64,000 nucleotides of DNA from assembly GCF_932294415.1 (NCBI RefSeq), contig NC_065539.1, forward strand, positions 47,778,501-47,842,500, in the 5' to 3' direction. The notes under the pieces are model-generated. The model was given only the letters and a program-made list of their open reading frames with translations, ran no database searches and was not told the DNA's origin. The position numbers were made by a program, and so were the translations under genes. This document shows, in pieces, positions 36,337 through 47,186 of the stretch (position 1 is the first letter of the stretch; every line of letters starts with the position of its first letter). Origin of the DNA: Quercus robur (Eukaryota; Streptophyta; Magnoliopsida; Fagales; Fagaceae).

Positions 36337-38209
36337 ACACTTACCCCTACCTCTAGATTACATATAAAATTCTTTTTTCTTTTTTAACGATTGTGGAAAG
36401 TACCTTCAATGTTGAATAGGGGTACTGCACATCTAGATTACAAATAAAATTGATTTTTACAATTGTAGAAACTAGAAAGCACCTTGAAAGTGTGAAGAGG
36501 AGTACTGTGTAGGAGGTATGTATTTACACGTGATATGTATTCTTTCATTCTTTGCGATAATTTCTATTTTTCTTGATTAGGGTCACTAAAGTCTTACCGT
36601 CATTGTAGAAATAGATCAGGAAAAAGAAACTCTACTACATAAACAAAAGATCTTTTCTAATTGTTCCTACTCAAGCAAAAAAAAAAGCTTTTCTATCTCA
36701 TCGGTATCTTAGTGTACATAGCTCATTTCTTTTTTCTTTTTTAATAAAGAAATAAACAGTCTTCTAACACTTTTCTAATTTGATGAGGACTTCAAATTGC
36801 GTAATCCTCATCAAATTTGGGTAGGTTACTTTTGTTAATCCTTATTCTAATTATATGGACTTTGAAGTGCTTTTCTTTATTTTCATATTTCTTTATCATT
36901 ATCTTTCTTTCTTTTTTTCTGTAGGATATGCGTTTGTGGGTTAAAGTTTACTCATTACCTTTAAAAAATGGAATACTTATTGCTTTTCTTTGATTACAAT
37001 ATTCCAGTACTAGAAATTTGTTTTTTTTTAAAAGAAAAAAAATTCTTTGATTACAATATAGCAGCACTAGCTAGAACTTTTTTTAATTATATTAAAATCT
37101 TAATCAATGAAAAAAATAGTATTAAACTTGACAAATTGTTCAATTTGGATAAGATTTCAATATAATTAATATGTTTATAGATTACTTAGAGAAAGTAGTT
37201 ATATTTAATCCTTACTCTTTTTTTTTTTCTTTTTTTCTTTTTTTGTCTTTTTTTTAGGGTGACATATCAACAATTTTGTTGAATTGCATAGTGAGACACT
37301 TTACAAAAATTATTGTATGATTCCAAGCTCACATAAAGTGGTGGTAATCTATCAAGTGGTTGTTTTTTTTTTTTTTTTTTTTTGAGGAACAATCAAGTGG
37401 TTGTTAATGACTCCTTTTTGTATATAAGAAAAAAAAAAGTATCCTACCTATGCCTATATTTATCAATTTGTGTAATTATATGTTGGATTCAATTTATTGT
37501 TTTTTGGAATATTAATGTACATAGCATTCATTGAAACTCCTACAGTTTAGCTTTATTTTGCTCGATCACATCTCTTCCATATGAAATCAATTAATTATCC
37601 CCAACAATTTTCGTGCCTTTCACTACAACTTCTTTTCATTTTTTTTTCAAGAAAATACATTTTAAAAATTAAATGATATTATTGCTCACGTGAAAGACTT
37701 CCCATAATCACAATCTTATTAAATTATTTAAATTAAAACTATTTAATTTTTTTTAGGCACTTGAAACTTTTGTTATGGATGTACTTAAAGGCTACACTTT
37801 ATGACTAAATGGCTACCTTTTAGAATAAAAAAAAATTGATAAATCTCATTAAAAAAATTAATTGACAATCGTGAACCTTTCCCATACTTTCTTTTGGTAG
37901 GCATTTGAACTTTTATTTATTTACTTTTGCTTAGATAAGTGAGAAATGTTGGTGGATAACTAAATATTCTTTTAACTATATTGGATAATCTTATTAAAAT
38001 AAAATAAAATAAAATAAAAATTGCATGAGGTTATGGGATAAGGATAACAATTCCGAAGAAAAAAAAAGAGGATAAGGATAAGGGTTTTTTCCCATAAAAA
38101 TTAAAAAACCAACTTTACGTGAAGGGGCTTCTCAAAAAAACTTAACATGAAGGAGATGGGAAAAAAAAAGGTAAATCTTGCAAAAGAGATTTTTTTTTTT
38201 TTTTTTAAA

Positions 38210-38554
38210 GGCAAATTACAATTTACCCACATGTGGTATGGCCGAAATTTAAGTTGTCTTCCTGTGATTTGAAATTTGACATTTTACCCACTTGAAGTTA
38301 ACTCAGTTAGATTTCTATAACCCACTTTTATGTCTCTCTCCTCCAAAAACACAAAAAAAAAAAACATAAAAATACAAGATCAAATAAGATCAAAAACTAT
38401 CAATCGAAACACTTGCATCATGGAATTTCAAACCACATGTAGACAACTTAAATTTTGGTCAAATCTCAAGTAGGTAAAATGTCAAATTTTAAACCACATG
38501 TAGACAACTTAAATTTCAGCAAAATCACACAAGTGGGTAAATTGTAATTTGCCC
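38210..38554. mobile_element. Fold-back MITE (GGCAAATTACAATTTACCC family), unit B copy
   Basis: Same element as 27917-28253 at the homologous position. Arms GGCAAATTACAATTTACCCA and its near inverse are intact. Confidence 0.65.
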
Positions 38555-38566
38555 TAAAAAAAACTA

Positions 38567-38887
38567 GCATCTAAGCCCGCGTTCATGCCCGTGCTCAAGG
38601 ACTCTTCAATTTTTTGGTAAAAGTTAATAATTTGTATCCATTTTAAATTGAGATTACTACATTTTTCAATCATTGAAATACCTAGTGGTGTGATGAGTGT
38701 GTTATGCGTTTGTACCAAATATTAAAGTTATTAACATTTCTCCACGTATAACACTCATCATACCTTTAGGTATTTTTGTGATTAAAAAATGTAGTAATCT
38801 CATTTTATAATGAATGCAAATTATTAACTTCTACCAAAAAATTGAAGAGTCCCTGAGCACGTGCTCAAATGTGTGCTCAGAGGCTAG
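38567..38887. mobile_element. Complete CTAGCC-family MITE, unit B
   Basis: Left arm CTAGCATCTAAGCCCGCG and right arm ending GTGCTCAGAGGCTAG enclose inverted arms with TTTTTGGTARAAGTTAATAA. It gives the full form of the truncated copy at 28265-28380. Confidence 0.7.
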
Positions 38888-38904
38888 TATTCACTAAATG
38901 ATTT

Positions 38905-39103
38905 AAAGTTCATTTGGGAACAGTTTATTTAATTGAAACTGAAATTTTTTTACTAAAAGTACTACAAAAAAAACTAAAATGTAACTAAAATAGTACCATG
39001 AGACCCATAAATAGTAATAAAAATAAACTTAATAATAGCATAAATAAGCTAAATAAAAATAAATAAAAAATTGGCTTTTTAAGTCATTGTGAAACGTAGC
39101 CTT
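38905..39103. repeat. Inverse copy of the 19405-19596 repeat family, unit B
   Basis: Homologous to 28395-28612 in unit A, with the same inverse phrases. Confidence 0.5.
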
Positions 39104-39355
39104 AATAAACTTAGAGGAAAAGGAATAAGAAAAATACTAGGTCTAAAATTTGAAATTTCTAAATTCACCCAAAAAAAAAAATCTAACTTGAGTTAACCAT
39201 CAATTGCTCTATTTCTTCAGTTGGGCCATATGGCCCACATATACATGACAAAAGGGGGCAGCCTACAGCATTTGCAAGTGGTCGGGTTCTATATGAGCAG
39301 GCTTTATGCAATAATTTTTTTTTAGCATTAAACAATTAAAGAGGATATTGGTTCA

Positions 39356-39489
39356 GCTAAAATTGATAAATTTGAAAATTAATGTTAGTGATAGTTATTG
39401 GATTGTGTCCTCTTCAAAGTGGACAAAATTGATAAATTTGAAAATTAATGTTAGTGATAGTTATTGGATTGTGTCCTTTTCAAAGTGGC
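39356..39489. repeat. 66 bp tandem duplication found only in unit B
   Basis: AAAATTGATAAATTTGAAAA followed by TTAATGTTAGTGATAGTTAT and GGATTGTGTCC is present twice here but once in unit A (28855-28920). Confidence 0.75.
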
Positions 39490-39535
39490 GAAACCGACAA
39501 TATATGTAGTAGGTAATACTCTTACCGTATAAACT

Positions 39536-39654
39536 TTTTTTTTTTTCTTTTTTAAACAAGCACGTACAACAAGGAGAGAGAAAGGAAAAGAAATTCTAAC
39601 ACAAAGACACATCATAATTCTACTCAAAAATCATGATAATTTTTAAGGGAACCA
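39536..39654 (-). mobile_element. Short SINE-like or processed insert with poly-T end
   Basis: This 119 bp insert begins with a T-rich run, so its poly-A tail would be on the minus strand. It is flanked by TATAAACT (39528-39535 and 39655-39662). Unit A has the undisturbed site near 28958. No clear RNA polymerase III boxes were found, so it may be a 5'-truncated retroposon. Confidence 0.55.
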
Positions 39655-40454
39655 TATAAACTAATTAAGTCTTGGGTAATTGTCATTTGATTTTTTACGC
39701 TAAGTTTTTTTTGTAAATTCTTTCAATCATATTAATTTCTCATATGTTCATCATCGTTAAGGTAACTCTGTTACTCACAACTTTGTTAGACATACTAAAT
39801 ATGTTGTAGATTTTTTAGTGTAGATGAGAGATGTTCTATCACGCTTCTTTACTATAATTCATGCCGATATGTTTCTTCTTAAGAAAAAAAATTTGCATGT
39901 TTGGTTAATTTTTAAAAAATTTATTTGGTCTATTTATTTATGTATAATTTTTTTTTTTTAAATCTCATTATTAATGCACACAAAAACCGCTAGAAGACGT
40001 CCGTATTTACAAATACTTACAAACTTCTTTTATGATAAGGCAGGAACAAAAAGCCAGTGGTGGATACAACATGTCCTTGGTCGTTTATCCATCTATGTAC
40101 GTAAATTGCAAATTAAAAAATTTGCAAAAAGCTCTTTTTTTTATTAAAACAAGTGGAAAAATCTTTCTGTCACAATCAAAAAGAAATCGGAATCTGATAT
40201 TTTATTATCAAATTTCTTAGCCACCAAACTTTTTTCCCAACAAAATGCCATATATGTAACATGTTTTCTTCACATTCATATTATTTTACTTAAACAAAAC
40301 CAGCCGTGTCTATGAGATAATGGAAACGATAGTTCCAAGCAATTCACAACTCACCATCCAAATCAAAATTCACTTGACGTGCGGGAAACTCCAACTTGAA
40401 TAATTTCTGGACATTGTGCCTTTGCTACGATAGCTCGCCCCTAACACTTTCATG

Positions 40455-40462
40455 TATAAATA
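40455..40462 (+). promoter_or_regulatory. TATA box of CASPL1D copy B
   Basis: TATAAATA lies 118 bp before the ATG, exactly as in copy A. Confidence 0.65.
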
Positions 40463-40579
40463 TACATACCAATCATTGTTCAATCCTCGCTTATCCACAA
40501 CCATCTCTACTATACTTAGTACACTTAAACCTTTAGCTACACAAGCTAATCTTATTAGCCACAAGTACAACCAACACCT

Positions 40580-43471
40580 ATGGCTTCCACTGATAAGCCT
40601 ACAGACCCAGAATACAACAAGGGAGCTCCTCCTCCTCCTCCTCCATCGGCCACTGTGAACTGTTCTGTTTTGGATGTAACCCTCAGGGTCTTATTATTTG
40701 CGGCAGCTCTGACGGCTGTCGTGGTTGTAGTCACTAGTGACCAAACCAAGTTTATTGTTCAGCTAGGAAGTTATCGCGAGGCCAAGTTTAAACACTCCCC
40801 GGCTTTGGTGTAAGTTACATGTCTTTACTTTTGGTGAAAGTTTTGTTCCATTATAGAGAGTTACAATTAATTACATGCATGTAGTCTTTAATTTCATTTT
40901 TTTTTTTTTAAGTATATATTGGTCTATTTGTGTTCTTATGATTTAGTATTTGCAAAGAAGTATCGTGTGTATATGTTACGTACATATATATATAGCTTCC
41001 AACATGATTTGACTTTTAACTTCAACATGTTGATAATCAAGGCTATAAGCCTTAGTACTTCCAATTAAGAGGTGGGTTGAGGTTGTACCTACAAATCAAT
41101 GACCCAATATTGGTGGGAAGGCAGAGACAAATGGTTAAGAGCACTCATAGCAATTGAGCTAAATAGCTATATAGTTATTTTAGCTCTACTAAAACACAAA
41201 AATCCACACTACAGCAATGGAGTTAAAGATAAAATTTTTACCTTCATTGCTACAGTGCACATCTATAAACAAATGTGCACTGTAGCTGAAGGCTAAAAAA
41301 AAAAAAAAAAAAAAAAAAATTGTTTTTGGTTCACACTACTTTTTTTTTATTTCTTATTCTTTCTGCATTCATTCTCTTTTCTCCATGTCTCTCTTCTCAC
41401 TGCCTCTCAATCTCTTCTTTCTTCCTCCACAGTCTCTTCTGTTGCTTCTCTTTAGTTTCAGCTGAGACCTAGATAACTTTTTACAGTGCAAAACAAAAAC
41501 AAAAAGTTTAATTCCAATTTGGGTTCTCAAAAAAATTGAAAATTTACATAAAAATATGAGCTTTAAGTTATCAAAATTGAGTTTTTTTTTTTTTTTTAAA
41601 CTATATTTATTGCAATCTGAATTATAGATTTGTTGGGTTTTTGAGGAAAAACGCAATAAATAGTTTTTCTTGATCTGGGTTGTTCTTATTTTGAGTTTTT
41701 GGATGAGGGAGCAGATGGGGAAAAAGCTTGGGCTTTTTGTGTGGGTATGGTTTATGCTATGTGGGTTTTGTGTGGGAAGGTTTGTGGTAGAGAAGAACAA
41801 CTTGAAAGTGACTTCACCAAGCTCTCTGAGCGGTATCCATGAATGTGCACTGTGATTGTGTTTTAGCGTTGATTTTTCTGCTTTCTTTTTTTCTTTTTTT
41901 TCTTCTTCATTGGTTTTGATGGGCACGGCGGGGTTGTGGTTGTACAGTGATTTTTATGTGTTTTATGGTGGTTGTGGTTATGTATTAGTGGTTGAATGAA
42001 ATATTATTTTATTATAATGTTTATATTATTTTATTGTGTAAGAAGTTAAAATAGTTCCACTGCTGTAGAATGTGAAAAGATAAAATAAATAACGTAATTT
42101 TTTGTATAGTTAAAAAGCTAAAATTTTAGCTCCACTATTGTGGATGCTCTAACAAACTAAATCACTCTTACCATGTTTCATGAATATGTCGGTCAAGAGA
42201 ACATGTAATTAAAGGAAATTTTGCCGTGGTCCTTCGCCGCCATGGTAGGCCAAATAAGAAGAAAAAGTTGGCAACAATATTAAAGTGGGAAGTACATTGA
42301 TATAAGTATGAAAAAGGCATTAATTAATTTAGTCCACTTATACCTACTACCAGTTAAGAATCAAGAATGCAGCTACCTAATGCTTGGAAAAAGTATGTCC
42401 CTGGTTTTTTTCCACTATTTTTGTGAAGAGTATTGTGGTTTTTCCTTATTGGGAGAGCCTGTGTTTGAATCCCCTTGTTGTAAGGGGAAAAAAAATTATC
42501 TTCTTGTTAGGGAAAAAGGGTTCTTAATCAATTTGACCAATTGATTGATAATTTGCACATAATTTAAATTGTGTGTGGAGGTGGATAATTATGTTTAATG
42601 TATAGTAATAAACTATATGACATACGAAAAAGAAGGTATTTGATATCATTGAAATATACCACACCCATCACATGGGAGTGAGTTTCGTATTTTATTTATT
42701 TATTAATAAGTTAGTTCCACATTTGTGTGGTATGATATATCCTACCAGCATAAAATAAAAATTGCATAATCTGTATGCATATTAGCAACAAAATCAATCA
42801 TGCAACAATTTTATTTCAAATATTATCAAGTTGCCCATGGAAGAAAATAACTAAAAAGGAAATTACGTGTAAAAACTAAAAAGGTTCAAAAGATAAAAAT
42901 AAAATAAAATAAAAAGGAAGACATTTTATACCACCTTTAATTGTCAGCATTCACAAGGCTTTCGAAAGTAATAAGGGTATCAATTAATTTCACCTATGAA
43001 ATTGCAGGTACTTTGTTGTGGCACTGTCCGTTGCTGGACTTTATAGTATCATTACAACCTTAGCATCACTCTCAGTCATGTGGAAGCCAAACTTGTCAAC
43101 CAAGTTCTTGCTCCATTTTGCATTTTGGGATGTGGTAAGTAAGCTGTCTCTTCATTAATAAAAGTAATATGGAAAATAACAAGAGCAATTTGTGAACAAA
43201 GTCAAGGTTTACTTATTAATCTTTGTACAATCTTTTTATGACACAGCTGATATTGGGGCTAGTAGCTTCAGCCACTGGCACAGCAGGCGGTGTTGCATAT
43301 GTTGGATTAAAGGGCAACAAGCATGTTGGGTGGGTTAAGATATGCAACAATTATGATAAGTTTTGTCATCATCTAGCAGGATCTCTTGCAGTCTCTTTGT
43401 TCGCTTCCTTTGTGCTTGTTCTTCTAGTTTGGCTCTCAGTTTACAGCCTTCATCGTCGGATCCCCAAGTAA
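40580..43471 (+). CDS. CASPL1D: CASP-like protein 1D type, copy B
   Basis: Exons are 40580-40809, 43008-43134 and 43247-43471, with the same splice signals and phases as copy A. The product is 193 residues. It differs from copy A by one extra proline, several changes around [20 protein letters not shown] (the first extracellular loop) and a few substitutions such as Val to Met in VMWKPNLS and Cys to Ser near the end. All four membrane segments, the TM1 Arg, the TM3 Asp and the [10 protein letters not shown] loop are intact, so both copies look functional. Intron 1 is about 1 kb longer than in copy A because of the Harbinger-like insert. The loop before TM2 is the main place where the two proteins may have diverged. 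Confidence 0.93.
41139..42149. mobile_element. 1011 bp Harbinger-like non-autonomous element in CASPL1D-B intron 1
   Basis: The ends GAGCACTCATAGCAATTGAG and the inverse of the right end (GAGCATCCACAATAGTGGAG) are imperfect inverted repeats. A TAA duplication flanks them (41136-41138 and 42150-42152), as in PIF/Harbinger. Inside are a poly-A run at 41296-41319 and T/C-rich stretches. The long open frame on the minus strand is Lys/Ser/Thr-rich without any transposase motif. A few dozen bases outside the element are also absent from unit A, so the locus has a more complex history. Confidence 0.7.
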
Positions 43472-43774
43472 GAGCTAGCCTCCACAAGTCCAAAAATTCC
43501 ATAAATATATATTATGCGAATTATGGCCACAACCATTAAGCAAATTGTGTGTTTGTACAAAATTTGAAATTTCTACGTATGCATTTGTGTAAATTTAGGG
43601 GGGGGAGCTTTTGTGTAGTTTCTTCTATATCTTATATTTGATTTGTCATGTTTGTAGTTTTTTTTCATGTTATCAATTATGTTACATGTAATTGAATTTG
43701 AATTATAAGAATATTGTCTGCTTCACTTGTGATTGTTAAAAAATAAGCCTTAAGAGTGCTAAGAATATTCGCAT

Positions 43775-44187
43775 CAACTTGTATAAAAATTCTGTCTATT
43801 TTAATATAAAGACATATTTTTTATATTTTACATACTCACATTTCAAAACATCTTATATTAAATCTTACATTAAATTAAGTTACGTCTAAGTCCATATCGA
43901 AAACAAATTTATTTATCTAATGTCAGTTTGATTTGAAAAGGATTACAAACATCTATATTTTTAGATTACGAACGCTCAAAGATTATCAAGACCTAATTTT
44001 ATTTTATTTATTTATTACATTTTTAAATAATAATAAAACAAAAGAGAATAAAGTCGTGGGGTACTAAATTATGAACACCTAGCCAGATTGGCCGAGGATA
44101 CGAACTTATGATGCTTGGCTGAGGCCCATATGAAACGAAACAATGGCTTGAAAACAAGCGTCCAACCAAGCTTAAGACTAGATTTGG
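43775..44187. other. Spacer between the duplication and the U2 cluster
   Basis: AT-rich; no gene or repeat recognised. Confidence 0.4.
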
Positions 44188-44305
44188 TTGGGGTTCGCCC
44201 AGCCCGTGCAGTAGTGCAAGGCACGGCCGACGCTCAAAGGTCCCAGTAGCAAGCTACACTAGCGGACCTTCCCCCATAAAAAAAAAAAAATTTTGTTAAT
44301 ATCAT
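44188..44305 (-). pseudogene. U2 snRNA pseudogene, 3' half only
   Basis: Read on the minus strand it matches the 3' part of the U2 copy at 46887-47109, including the stem III/IV region (AGCTTGCTACT, CACTACTGCACGGGC). It breaks off at ATATTAACAAAATTT. The next sequence, ATGTGGGAC, corresponds to the upstream promoter element of the intact copy. The 5' half, including the branch-site recognition region, plus the TATA box are deleted. Confidence 0.85.
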
Positions 44306-44960
44306 GTGGGACATTAAGACACTGATAGAACATAGCTGAGATCTTTTGGTTCCTCTGCTCGTCAAACTCAGGCGTCCTCATTGGCTTGAAATACAATATA
44401 TGGAAACAACTACAGATATCTACTATGATACTTTGACATAGCTATGGTGATAGCAGATTAAAATTTCTACAATATCTTAAAAGTGAGGCTTCACTACTCA
44501 TTTGCTTGGTCCCCATATATAGACAGTATGTAAACAAACAAAGAAAACAGGTGCGGAATTTTATTCATATGTAACTCACTTTTAACATGTTCTAGGTGTA
44601 AACCCAATCTATGTACCAGTAGACAAGCAAATAAACTCAGTTACAAAACCAAAAAAGATCAGTGAGTGATCAAAATATAGGCAAATATCAACAAGGACAA
44701 TGCTATATTACAAAGCAGTTCACAGCGGATAATAATAACAAACTTGAACCAACGAATCAAAAATAGACAACAAATGGTCACAAGGCTTTCCAAGCAGGAA
44801 ACATTGGAGCTGACTTAGCACACGAAGAAACAACATCATTTTGAATAGATAAAGCTGTCTACTATGACCACTCAATCATGGTAATAACAGATTTCTACAA
44901 AGTATACTCTGATCACTTGACATAATCATATGGCGCAGAATTTGATGTAAATTAGAAAGA
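44306..44960. repeat. Duplicated U2 upstream flank (paired with 47177-47860)
   Basis: Shared words in order: ATGTGGGACAT, GAGATCTTTTGG, TCATTGGCTTG, GGTGATAGMAGATT, TATATAGACAGTATGTAAAC, AACATGTTCTAGGTGT and AGCAAATAAACTCAGTTACA. The whole U2 neighbourhood was therefore duplicated, not just the RNA gene. Confidence 0.8.
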
Positions 44961-45216
44961 ACATTTACCATTCTGATTCAGTACAACCAGTCTGCTTTGA
45001 CATCTTATATGAACTTAATTACAAACTTACGCAATCCAACATGAAATATATATACACACACTCAAATCAAGCCTCATACTCACAAGTTTGTTCAAGAATA
45101 TATGTTTTAAGTATCATCACCACATGTAAGGTTACTATGAAATCCAAGTGAAAAATATATATAGCAAAAACTTCTTTAGAAATAACATGAGAGATGCGGG
45201 TTATTCTACACTTTAA

Positions 45217-45434
45217 GTTTGCGCTTGGAATTAGAGTTTAAAGTAAACTTATTTTACTAGTTAGTTTATTTTCACTATTATTCAACTTATTTTTGCAACT
45301 ATTCATGGATCCCATTGCACTTTTTTGATATTATTCATGAATCCTACTGTACTATTTTAACTAACTTTTACATTTATCTACAATACTTTCAACAAAAAGT
45401 TTTCAATTTCAACTAAATAAGTTGTTCCCAAATA
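45217..45434. repeat. Member of the 19405-19596 repeat family
   Basis: Same phrase order: ACTATTCATGGATCCCA, CTACTGTACTATTTTAACTA and TTATCTACAATACTTTCAAC. Inverted ends are weak. Confidence 0.5.
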
Positions 45435-45593
45435 AATTCTAAATTCCAATGCCAACATGGCATAGGAGAGATGTGGCGTAGTAGCATTGTAGGGCCACGT
45501 GACTTTTTGGTACCAAGTGGGCTTAAAAAAAAACTGTCTTGAAATTTGGTCCAATTGACAAAAATAGCAGATTTTTCCACTAGACTTGGATAG

Positions 45594-45730
45594 GGTACGC
45601 CAGGCCCATGCTGTAGTGTATCACATTGGCAACACGCAGAGGCCCCAGTAGCAAAGCTACTGTGCTGGGCCTTCACACTTTATTATCTTGTGGCCCAATG
45701 GGTGACATATGAGATATTAAATTGAGAGCA
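45594..45730 (-). pseudogene. U2 snRNA pseudogene, 5' end missing
   Basis: On the minus strand it runs from CTCAATTTAATATCTC through a hairpin ACCCATTGGGCCAC to CATGGGCCTGGCGTACCC. It lacks about the first 45 nt and has many point changes. Its stem II hairpin is single, unlike the copy at 46887-47109. Confidence 0.8.
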
Positions 45731-46886
45731 GTAGTGGGCCTTCCAGAGTCGTAAACATATTATTTAAAATGTTACATGACTCGTTAGATAAGTTTTGTGA
45801 CTAAAATTATATATGAATGATTTTATTAATTTCTATGTAAATTTTTCTTTAAACTGATTAGGAGGTAAAACTTTGTCATACTAAGAGAATGAAAAATTAC
45901 TCGGTTCAATTAGTGTATTTCACCTTTCTCTCACGTAATTGTGATACCATTTGCAAACGCAGTTATGAACTTTTATATGAGATGTAATAATTTCACCAAA
46001 AGCAAAAGGACCTCTGTGATCTTGCATTCAGATTTGTGACAGTTACACTTGCTTGATGCTGGTGCAGTTTAGGCCATTCAATTGGCTATATTTTACTAAT
46101 TGTTATACAATCTGGCACTCTTCATGTCCAAATCAAACTTCATTTTCAATGTGGATAAATCCATGGATTTGAAGTAACTATAGAAAAGAACACGGCCAGA
46201 AATCTTCTTTCCGCTTGGACGCTAACAAGGCATCTCCAAGTTGCAAAAAAATATAGATATATAAAGTAACCAATTTGCCAATACCTAATTCATTTGATGG
46301 TCTAGTCACTAGTCAATAGCTGACCAAGCAGCGCAGGACCCATCTTGGTGGCAATAACAGTTAGTGATTTAAGAGCACTCATAAGTGATTGTATAAAAGA
46401 AAATAGAACAAATTTTTAGCCTATCATGCGTAAAATTCACTTGCACCAGGTCATGCAAAGTTTTGTAAAAATACATAGTTGTTACACTTTTTATGAAAAT
46501 TTACACTAATACTATTCATTTTACATTCACTAGAACGAAGAGAGTGGATGGTAATTGTTGTATGAAGAAAAAGAAACAATTAAAAAAATCAATAAATTTT
46601 GATATCTTAATAAAATGTAGTATAAATAGATACTCATCCACTTAAAAATAATAATAATTAACCTCACCCAAAACCCATTTTATTTTCTTAACCAAAATAA
46701 ATAAATACCAGTAATGCTTTTTAGTGAAGAATTATGAGCCAATGTCTAATAATGCAAAGCATCTTAAAGGACCAGCATGATAACCGTACCAAAAATAAAA
46801 CCCAAATACAACTTAACAGTTCCTTCAAAGAAGAGAACTATAATAGGCCGACTTTCTAGAAAACGATATTTAAAATAGATTTGGGT

Positions 46887-47109
46887 GGGGTGCGCCAGGC
46901 CCGTGCAGTAGTGCAAAGCATGGGCGACGCTCAAAGGCCCCAGTAGCAAGCTACCATTACGGGCCTTCCCCCATAAAAAATTTATTTAATATCATGTGAC
47001 CCAATGGGTTGGGTCACATGATACATGACCCATTGGGCCATGCATCAGATATTAAACTGAGAAGAACAGATACTACACTTGATCTTAGCCAAAAGGCCGA
47101 GAAAGGTAT
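46887..47109 (-). ncRNA. U2: U2 snRNA gene, 223 nt variant
   Basis: The minus strand begins ATACCTTTCTCGGCCTTTTG and continues with GTGTAGTATCTGTTC, the branch-site recognition region, unchanged. The Sm-like site lies in AAATTTTTTATGGGGG. The 3' stems are intact (AGCTTGCTACTGGGG, CACTACTGCACGGGCC) and it ends GGCGCACCCC. Plant U2 is normally about 196 nt; here the extra 27 nt or so are in the stem II region, where a CCCAATGGG hairpin is followed by a second perfect stem CATGTGACCCAA / TTGGGTCACATG. Promoter elements sit at the expected distances. U2 acts in the spliceosome by pairing with the intron branch site. It is either an expressed variant or a recently altered copy. Confidence 0.85.
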
Positions 47110-47133
47110 GCTTTTTACTGTAGCTTGCTTCTG

Positions 47134-47141
47134 TTTTTATA
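47134..47141 (-). promoter_or_regulatory. TATA box of the U2 gene
   Basis: TATAAAAA on the minus strand lies about 25-32 bp before the U2 start, as in plant snRNA genes. Confidence 0.75.
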
Positions 47142-47175
47142 GCTCATCTGTGCTTTTGCTCTTCTCTCACTTATT

Positions 47176-47186
47176 CCATGTGGGAC
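47176..47186 (-). promoter_or_regulatory. Upstream sequence element (USE) of the U2 gene
   Basis: GTCCCACATGG on the minus strand matches the plant snRNA USE consensus RTCCCACATCG at all but one position. The gap of about 34 bp to the TATA box is the longer spacing used by RNA polymerase II type snRNA genes. Confidence 0.8.

Larger units (their letters stand above)
31937..43774. repeat. Tandem segmental duplication, unit B (11.8 kb)
   Basis: Direct repeat of unit A, starting at the same AGTATTGAATATTGG word and ending after CASPL1D copy B. It is 3.8 kb longer because of a Mutator-like element (32471-34222), a solo LTR (34585-35227), an extra 650 bp block (35683-36336), a SINE-like insert (39536-39654) and a Harbinger-like element (41139-42149). 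The stretch 36337-38209 holds no gene and tracks the unit A spacer. Confidence 0.9.

Noticed and set aside
41369..41926. 185-codon minus-strand frame in the Harbinger-like element
   Set aside because: Lys/Ser/Thr-rich translation of T/C-rich DNA with no DDE transposase or Myb motif.
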